28,828 bases of DNA, taken from positions 1 to 28,828 of the forward strand of contig JBMFWH010000017.1 in assembly GCA_049965455.1 (NCBI GenBank), read 5' to 3'. The notes under the pieces are model-generated. The model did not search any database. It was not told the origin of the DNA and saw only the letters and a list, made by a program, of their open reading frames with translations. The stretch's first letter is position 1; each line of letters starts with the position of its first letter. This document shows positions 24,219-28,828 of the stretch, piece by piece. The position numbers and the translations under genes were made by a program. The stretch comes from JAVRLB01 sp049965455. Its GTDB lineage: Archaea > Thermoplasmatota > Thermoplasmata > Thermoplasmatales > ARK-15.

Positions 24219-25351
24219 AAAACGTGGTGTTTTATTTTGAAGTGCACCAGCCCAGAAGGCTGAGAATTTACAGGATGAAAGAGATTGGCATCAATCACGA
24301 TTATTTCTGGGACGAGAAAAACAGGGATATTTTTATGAGAGCGGCAAAAAAATGCTATATACCAGCCACAAAATTGTTTATAGAGCATGGCATAAAAGCC
24401 AGTTTTTCCCTCTCCGGCACTTTTTTAGAGCAGGCAATTGAATACGAACCGGAAGTTATAGAAACTTTCAAAGAGTATTTTAAAACGGGGTTGGGAGAGC
24501 TATTAAGCGAAACATATTATCACAGTCTCGCATCTTTGTGGGACCGGGATGAGTTCATGGCGCAGGTAAAGGAACAAGAAGACATGATATGGAAACTTTT
24601 CAGGATAAGGCCTAAGACTTTTAGGAATACGGAATTGCTTTATAATGACGATATTTCAAGGTACGTATCTTCCATGGGATATCACAACATAATTGCGGAA
24701 GGCACAGATTCGCTGATATCCGGGCATAATCCAAACTACATTTACAGGTCTGTATCAAACTTAAACTTGTTTTTAAGAAACTATCGGCTTAGCGATGACA
24801 TATCTTTCAGGTTTTCAACATGGAACTGGCCTGAGTATCCTCTTACAGCGGACAAATACGCAAAATGGATAGACGGTGCTCAAGGAGACATTGCAAATCT
24901 GTTCATGGACTATGAAACTTTTGGAGAGCATCAGGTTTCTGAGACTGGCATATTTGAGTTTCTTAAATACCTGCCGGTAGAATTCAAGAACAGGAGAATC
25001 AGAATGCTCACGATAAACGAAGCAGCACAATCGTTTGAGAAAAGAGAGATGATAAAAGTTTCAGACGCGATCTCATGGGCGGATGTGAAGAGGGATGTAA
25101 CTCCATGGCTAGGAAACGACATGCAGAAAGAGGCATTTAAAGAGCTCCAGAAGCTAAAGAACAATAACAACAAACAGATCTGGAGACATCTGCAGACTTC
25201 CGACCTGCTCTATTATATGTCTACCGGAACTTCTCCAGATCAGATTGTACATGAATATTTTAATCCTTACAAGTCACCATATTATGCGTTTTTAACATAT
25301 ATGGCAGTACTTGAAGATTTCAGGAGAAACACTGGAACAGATTTAAAATAA
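24215..25351 (+). CDS. GH57 alpha-amylase family protein
   Basis: The GH57 conserved regions are present in the 378-residue protein: HQP at 11-13, the ELLSETYYHS block near 95-104, RNTELLYN with the nucleophile Glu140, and MDYETFGEHQ with Asp232 as acid/base. Family members are alpha-amylases, 4-alpha-glucanotransferases or branching enzymes. Length and the WNWPEYPL block fit the short alpha-amylase group of archaeal glycogen clusters; a transferase role is possible. I use ATG 24215, which overlaps the upstream TGA and has GGAGGTG (24197-24203) before it, rather than an ATG 45 bp upstream. No signal peptide. It is the third gene of the glycogen operon. Confidence 0.9.
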   Translation: MKNVVFYFEVHQPRRLRIYRMKEIGINHDYFWDEKNRDIFMRAAKKCYIPATKLFIEHGIKASFSLSGTFLEQAIEYEPEVIETFKEYFKTGLGELLSETYYHSLASLWDRDEFMAQVKEQEDMIWKLFRIRPKTFRNTELLYNDDISRYVSSMGYHNIIAEGTDSLISGHNPNYIYRSVSNLNLFLRNYRLSDDISFRFSTWNWPEYPLTADKYAKWIDGAQGDIANLFMDYETFGEHQVSETGIFEFLKYLPVEFKNRRIRMLTINEAAQSFEKREMIKVSDAISWADVKRDVTPWLGNDMQKEAFKELQKLKNNNNKQIWRHLQTSDLLYYMSTGTSPDQIVHEYFNPYKSPYYAFLTYMAVLEDFRRNTGTDLK

Positions 25352-25363
25352 GATCTCATAAAT

Positions 25364-25374
25364 GTTTAAATATG
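25364..25374 (+). promoter_or_regulatory. TATA element of gluconate dehydratase
   Basis: GTTTAAATATG is centred 27 nt before the ATG at 25396, the spacing expected for a leaderless archaeal message. It lies in the 44 bp gap after the GH57 gene. Confidence 0.5.
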
Positions 25375-25395
25375 ATAAAAAGTACATGAGTTATC

Positions 25396-26586
25396 ATGAC
25401 AAAAATTAAAAATATAGATGTTTATGAATTAGGGCAGGAAAAAGGTAGTGCTACATGGGCTTCTACAATGATACTTGTAAAAGTTACGACAGATGATGGG
25501 TACGTTGGTTATGGTGAGGCAGTTCCAACTTTGAGGGTATTGCCAGTGATAGAGTCCATCAAGGAGATATCGAGAGTATATATCGGGAAAGATCCGTTCG
25601 ATGTCGAAAAGAACAGAAGAGAATGGTACAAACACGATTTTTACAATGCACAATCTTTTGAATCCACTACCGCGTTAAGTGCTGTTGACATTGCAAGCTG
25701 GGACATAATAGGTAAAATGCTAAAAACGCCCTTGTACAAGATACTCGGTGGAGAATACAGAAACAGGATCAGAGCGTATGCAAACGGCTGGTATGACAAC
25801 TGTGTAACGCCAGAACAATTTGCTGCTAAAGCGAAAGAATGGGCATATAAAGGATATACAGCATTGAAATTTGATCCTTTTGGATCTTACTTTGACTACA
25901 TTGATGAAAAGGGCCTGGCAGAGGCAGAAGCTAGAGTGAAGGCAGTCAGGGATGCGGTTGGCGATAAAATAGAGCTCTTGATTGAACATCATGGCAGATT
26001 CAATGTCAATTCGGCAATAATGATTGCAAAAAAACTGGAATCTTTGAATATCCTATTTGCAGAAGAGCCTGTTCATCCTGAAGATCTAGAAGGCCTGAAA
26101 AAGTACAGGAAGGCCACTTCTTTGAGAGTTGCGCTCGGAGAAAGAATAATAAACAAGGTTCAGGCACTGCAATATATGAAAGAGAATGTGGTGGATTTTT
26201 TGCAGCTCGACATTACGAATTCTGGGGGAGTAACAGAGGCTAAGAAGATAGTGGGAATGGCTGAGGCATTTGGAATAGAGATGGCCTTTCACAATGCTTT
26301 TGGGCCCGTGCAGAACGCTGTAACGTTGCAGATGGACGCATCGATACCTCTATTTTTGGTGCAAGAATCTTTCTATGATGTTTTTCCACAGTGGAAAAGA
26401 GATCTGATATTTAACAGCACGCCTGTTGAAGAAGGGCACTTTTCCCTGCCATCGAGGCCTGGGATAGGGGTAGAGATAAACGAGAAAATAATAGAAAAGT
26501 ACAGTGTTAAAGGCCAAGAATACTTCAATCCTGAAGAACCCGTATGGGTCGTAAATGGAACATGGGTCAATAAGTCCAATCTATAA
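25396..26586 (+). CDS. gad: D-gluconate dehydratase (enolase superfamily)
   Basis: This enzyme dehydrates D-gluconate to 2-keto-3-deoxygluconate, the committed npED step. The 396-residue protein has the MR/MLE capping domain (1-120) and TIM barrel. ALKFDPFG (156-163) carries the catalytic lysine region seen in archaeal gluconate dehydratases, LIEHHGRF (195-202), AEEP (222-225) and GERI (248-251) supply the Mg ligands, and AFHNAFGPV (297-305) carries His299. The close partner gene, glucose dehydrogenase, overlaps convergently by 20 bp. Related sugar-acid dehydratases (galactonate, arabinonate) are the alternative, but context points to gluconate, perhaps with galactonate as a second substrate. 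Confidence 0.9.
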   Translation: MTKIKNIDVYELGQEKGSATWASTMILVKVTTDDGYVGYGEAVPTLRVLPVIESIKEISRVYIGKDPFDVEKNRREWYKHDFYNAQSFESTTALSAVDIASWDIIGKMLKTPLYKILGGEYRNRIRAYANGWYDNCVTPEQFAAKAKEWAYKGYTALKFDPFGSYFDYIDEKGLAEAEARVKAVRDAVGDKIELLIEHHGRFNVNSAIMIAKKLESLNILFAEEPVHPEDLEGLKKYRKATSLRVALGERIINKVQALQYMKENVVDFLQLDITNSGGVTEAKKIVGMAEAFGIEMAFHNAFGPVQNAVTLQMDASIPLFLVQESFYDVFPQWKRDLIFNSTPVEEGHFSLPSRPGIGVEINEKIIEKYSVKGQEYFNPEEPVWVVNGTWVNKSNL

Positions 26587-27646
26587 CTGTTTTTATTTCT
26601 CCTTTTTGTTTTTTTGATATTGCCTCCAGCGAGTTTTCAGGCTTGAACTTGTCAGTGATAAGAGTATTAAGCAGAGATCCATACTCTGCGTTCCACAGTA
26701 TTATATATTTTGCAGAATCTTCAAAATGAGTTTTTATGGCATTTACACTGCCAAATAGAAGTATATTATTTTCAACAATGTATGTGATCATCTCTCCCGA
26801 GATAGGGTATGAAGTGCCGCTAGTGGTGCCAAAAAATGTGACAGTACTGTTTTTTTTCAATTTGCTAAGCAGGGGGAACAATGCAGAAGGAACACCGCTA
26901 GTGTCCAGTAGCACGTCCAGGTCCGGTAAAGTTCCAAGATCTTTTTCAGAGTCAACGTACTCTACTTCAATTCTGTCCAGAAAGTTCATCTCCACCTTGG
27001 TAGCATCTCTCCTGTTTATTATAGATACATTAAATCCAATGGTTTTGAATAGAAGGGCGGTTAACAATCCAGTTGCACCGGTACCTATAACTGCTGCGTT
27101 CCGACAGTGGTAAGTGTTATCTTTACAGCGCCATATGGTTCGTTTTTGCAGGTTTTGAATCTCATCAACGGCTTTGATCATGTTCGTAAGCGGTTCTATT
27201 AAAACAGCAGTATCTCTGATATAATCTGGAACCTTTACAAGATTTATCTCATCATCAGTGAATTCTTCTCTCATAAACCCGTGCAATCCCCTAATTCCAG
27301 CCTCTGTAAACTCTCCGGTCTCACAAAAATCCTGCCTGCCATTAAGGCAATTCGAGCATTTACCACAGCCTCTTCTCACAATCGGGACAACCAGGTCGCC
27401 TCTCTTCAGGATTTTACTTGATCCGGGATCTTTCACAGTGCCCAGAGCTTCGTGCCCCAGTATTAGATACTCTGAACCGGCAGGGGCTCTGGCAAATTTA
27501 ATTTTGTCAGTCACGATTCCTCTATCAGTCCCGCATATGCCATTATACAGTGTTTTCACTACTACTTTATCTTCTTGTATCGGATTATCGGGTAAATCTT
27601 TAACGTATACCCCCTCCTTTCCAGGATATACTAGTATAGCTTTCAT
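26567..27646 (-). CDS. gdh: Glucose 1-dehydrogenase, zinc type
   Basis: A medium-chain dehydrogenase of the archaeal GDH group, oxidising glucose to glucono-1,5-lactone. Catalytic Zn ligands are Cys38 (NGICGTD) and His65-Glu66 (GHEALG). A full structural Zn lobe is present (Cys94, 97, 100, 108 in RRGCGKCSNCLNGRQDFC), and Glu151 sits at IEPLTN. The Rossmann motif AVIGTGATGLL is followed by INRRDATK, whose basic residues suit NADP. The 359 residues match the Thermoplasma enzyme in size. It is translated after the cyclase-family gene with a 4 bp overlap, and its end overlaps gad by 20 bp convergently. Confidence 0.93.
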   Translation of the reverse strand: MKAILVYPGKEGVYVKDLPDNPIQEDKVVVKTLYNGICGTDRGIVTDKIKFARAPAGSEYLILGHEALGTVKDPGSSKILKRGDLVVPIVRRGCGKCSNCLNGRQDFCETGEFTEAGIRGLHGFMREEFTDDEINLVKVPDYIRDTAVLIEPLTNMIKAVDEIQNLQKRTIWRCKDNTYHCRNAAVIGTGATGLLTALLFKTIGFNVSIINRRDATKVEMNFLDRIEVEYVDSEKDLGTLPDLDVLLDTSGVPSALFPLLSKLKKNSTVTFFGTTSGTSYPISGEMITYIVENNILLFGSVNAIKTHFEDSAKYIILWNAEYGSLLNTLITDKFKPENSLEAISKKQKGEIKTVIDWTY

Positions 27647-28275
27647 TCTATCACCGCTATTATCCTTGCGGGAGCTCCGTCTCCATCCTTTACAAGCAGC
27701 GGTAAACAGAGCACGTAAAATTTTTTGTTGATAAGATCTTTAATGTTGTTTGATATATTTTCTATGATCACAATATTATTGGATAATAATGTTTTATGGA
27801 CTATTCCATTGCTAGAAAGGGGTGATTCGACGCTTGGAGAATCAATGCCTACTGCTTTTGCCTTGTAACTTGCAAGTTTTCTGGCTGCGTCTACATTAAA
27901 ATATGAAAATTCTTGCATTTTCCAGCTTGGTTTCCACAATTCGCTAGTACCAGTATAAAAAAGCGCTATTTTTCCTTTTACAGAGTCATTGATATCTTCC
28001 TCCCCAATTTCCTTTTTACCGGCAACGTTTATTACTATCCCATCACCAGAATAGGCCATGAGGTCAAGTTCATTGACATGCTTTCCGTTTTCCAGAAAAT
28101 GGGCGGGTGCGTCTACATGCGTGCCTGTATGAGTTCCCATCTGCAGTTTTTTAATATTCACGCCATCTTTAGATATTGATTTATAAATCTCTATCTTTGG
28201 CTCTGGATCTCCGGGATAGTAAGGCATATTATTTTCTAGATTATGGCTTAACTCAATTACTTTTTTGAAATTCAT
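27643..28275 (-). CDS. Cyclase-family metal hydrolase (PF04199); candidate gluconolactonase
   Basis: The family signature HxGTHxDxPxHF is intact as HTGTHVDAPAHF at 49-60, the Zn/Mn site shared by kynurenine formamidase and isatin hydrolase. Other family blocks are LSHNLENNMPYYPGDP at the N-terminus and AVGIDSPSVES later. The 210-residue length is normal. I start at ATG 28275, with GTGAT 4 bases before it, rather than an ATG 18 bp upstream. The gene overlaps gdh by 4 bp, so both come from one message. No tryptophan degradation genes are near. These enzymes hydrolyse cyclic or acyl amides and esters, so opening of the gluconolactone made by GDH is a reasonable guess, not shown. Confidence 0.85.
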   Translation of the reverse strand: MNFKKVIELSHNLENNMPYYPGDPEPKIEIYKSISKDGVNIKKLQMGTHTGTHVDAPAHFLENGKHVNELDLMAYSGDGIVINVAGKKEIGEEDINDSVKGKIALFYTGTSELWKPSWKMQEFSYFNVDAARKLASYKAKAVGIDSPSVESPLSSNGIVHKTLLSNNIVIIENISNNIKDLINKKFYVLCLPLLVKDGDGAPARIIAVIE

Positions 28276-28294
28276 GGTATCACATAAACACACA

Positions 28295-28304
28295 TCCTAT
28301 AAGT
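28295..28304 (-). promoter_or_regulatory. TATA-like element of the cyclase-gdh operon
   Basis: On the minus strand CTTATAGG lies about 20-30 nt before the ATG at 28275. It stands within about 10 bp of the end of the tnpB element (28315), so insertion has left only the core promoter. Confidence 0.4.
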
Positions 28305-28314
28305 ATGTTTTCCA

Positions 28315-28750
28315 GGCCTTGTCAAATTTTCGTTGATATGATCTGACTTGCGATCATTTGCTCCACATCTTTTGACTGCTTCATCGCTTCTCCTGATCGC
28401 CCTTTCTCAATTTCTTGGAGGGATCGTGTCAGCCTTGTCCGACCCCGTCTCGCTATGTTTATTGCTGCATTTACGTCCCTGTCTATTATCAATCCACATT
28501 TATCACAGATCAGAGTTCTTCCATGCTCTTTTCGGGTAAGTGACCCACATTCCGAACATTCTCTGCTTGTGTTCCTTGTTTCTTTTCTTGTCAATTCTAT
28601 TACAGGCACGCCTTCCCATTCGCCCTTGTATTTTATCTGGTTCATTAACATACCGTACGGGAAGGCATTATAAAACATAAATCGATAATTTTTACCTTTA
28701 TTATCGCCTTTGTGTGGTATGTCTTTTACGCTCTTGATATTTTCCAGCAC
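28315..28750 (-). pseudogene. tnpB: TnpB (IS200/IS605 family) C-terminal fragment plus right end
   Basis: TnpB is an RNA-guided nuclease carried by IS200/IS605 elements. About 142 residues remain: VLENIK with the RuvC-II glutamate, an intervening helix region (YGMLMNQIKYKGEWEGVPVIE), the zinc ribbon ECSECG...CDKCG (Cys65, 68, 82, 85), and RuvC-III DRDVNAAINIARRG. Full-length proteins are near 400 residues, and the N-terminal domains and RuvC-I are absent; an in-frame TGA at 28790-28792 closes the frame. The only starts are a GTG at 28750 or none, so it is a remnant. Eight bases (28315-28322) after the coding end are conserved in two relics elsewhere, marking the element's right end. No tnpA is visible. 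Confidence 0.88.
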
Positions 28751-28776
28751 GGGTGCGCCGTCAAAGGTGAATAACC

Positions 28777-28828
28777 ATGAGTGAAAGTCTCAAAGTAGTA
28801 ATAACCGGAAGCTACGAAGCAAGGGTCA
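28777..28828 (+). CDS. Start of an unknown gene, cut by window edge
   Basis: An ATG at 28777 with AAGGTGA 6 bases upstream opens a frame of 17 codons (MSESLKVVITGSYEARV) to the edge. The ribosome site is strong, but 17 residues do not allow a family call. It points away from the tnpB fragment, and its ribosome site lies inside the extended tnpB frame, so the junction of the truncation is probably close to here. Confidence 0.4.
   Translation, partial: MSESLKVVITGSYEARV

Noticed and set aside
28348..28673. + strand ORFs opposite tnpB
   Set aside because: Antisense shadows of the zinc-ribbon/RuvC coding region with biased composition.

Overview
The window looks like a chromosome segment of an archaeon of the order Thermoplasmatales. 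The evidence is the AT-rich, tightly packed genes, Shine-Dalgarno sites of the GGTGA/GGAGG type mixed with TATA boxes about 25 nt upstream of start codons (leaderless-type promoters), archaeal-type GluRS, NOG1, JAMM, PRC-barrel, DUF131 and COG1340 proteins, and sugar enzymes of the non-phosphorylative Entner-Doudoroff (npED) route known from Thermoplasma and Picrophilus. Genus is not resolvable by eye. I see no tRNA, rRNA or CRISPR array.

Layout. 1-383 (-): start of an EamA/DMT-like membrane protein cut by the window edge. 584-3749 (+): sdhABCD succinate dehydrogenase operon, then a small Trm112-like zinc protein (3763-3930), convergent with NADP-type isocitrate dehydrogenase (3922-5121, -). 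5122-6787 is a mobile-DNA scrapyard: two copies in opposite orientation of a ~172 bp MITE-like element (one with a perfect 8-bp target duplication), a truncated istB, a small orphan gene, and a decayed tnpB 3' end. 6788-7989 (+): zinc-ribbon membrane protein and DUF131 protein. 7960-11343 (-): compact five-gene operon suhB-like/nadK/JAMM/comB/coiled coil. 11481-11741 (+): PRC-barrel protein. 11747-14381 (-): nog1-gltX. 14467-14555: second decayed tnpB 3' end.

14566-28275 is a carbohydrate island: glycerate kinase, pyruvate kinase, glyceraldehyde-type aldehyde dehydrogenase, GH15 glucoamylase, glycogen debranching enzyme, glycogen synthase, GH57 amylase, gluconate dehydratase, glucose dehydrogenase and a cyclase-family metal hydrolase. 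Together they can store glucose as glycogen, release it as free glucose, and oxidise it by the npED route to pyruvate; only KDG aldolase and enolase are not in the window. SDH and isocitrate dehydrogenase at the left end carry carbon on through the TCA cycle. The NADP-type dehydrogenases here (GDH, aldehyde dehydrogenase, ICDH) fit with the NAD kinase/IMPase pair.

The right edge holds a TnpB C-terminal fragment whose 3' end matches the two solitary relics at 6.6 and 14.5 kb, and the first codons of an unknown + strand gene. The most unusual signals are the MITE with its target duplication, the solitary tnpB/right-end (omega-RNA-like) remnants, and the cyclase-family gene translationally coupled to glucose dehydrogenase, a candidate gluconolactonase.
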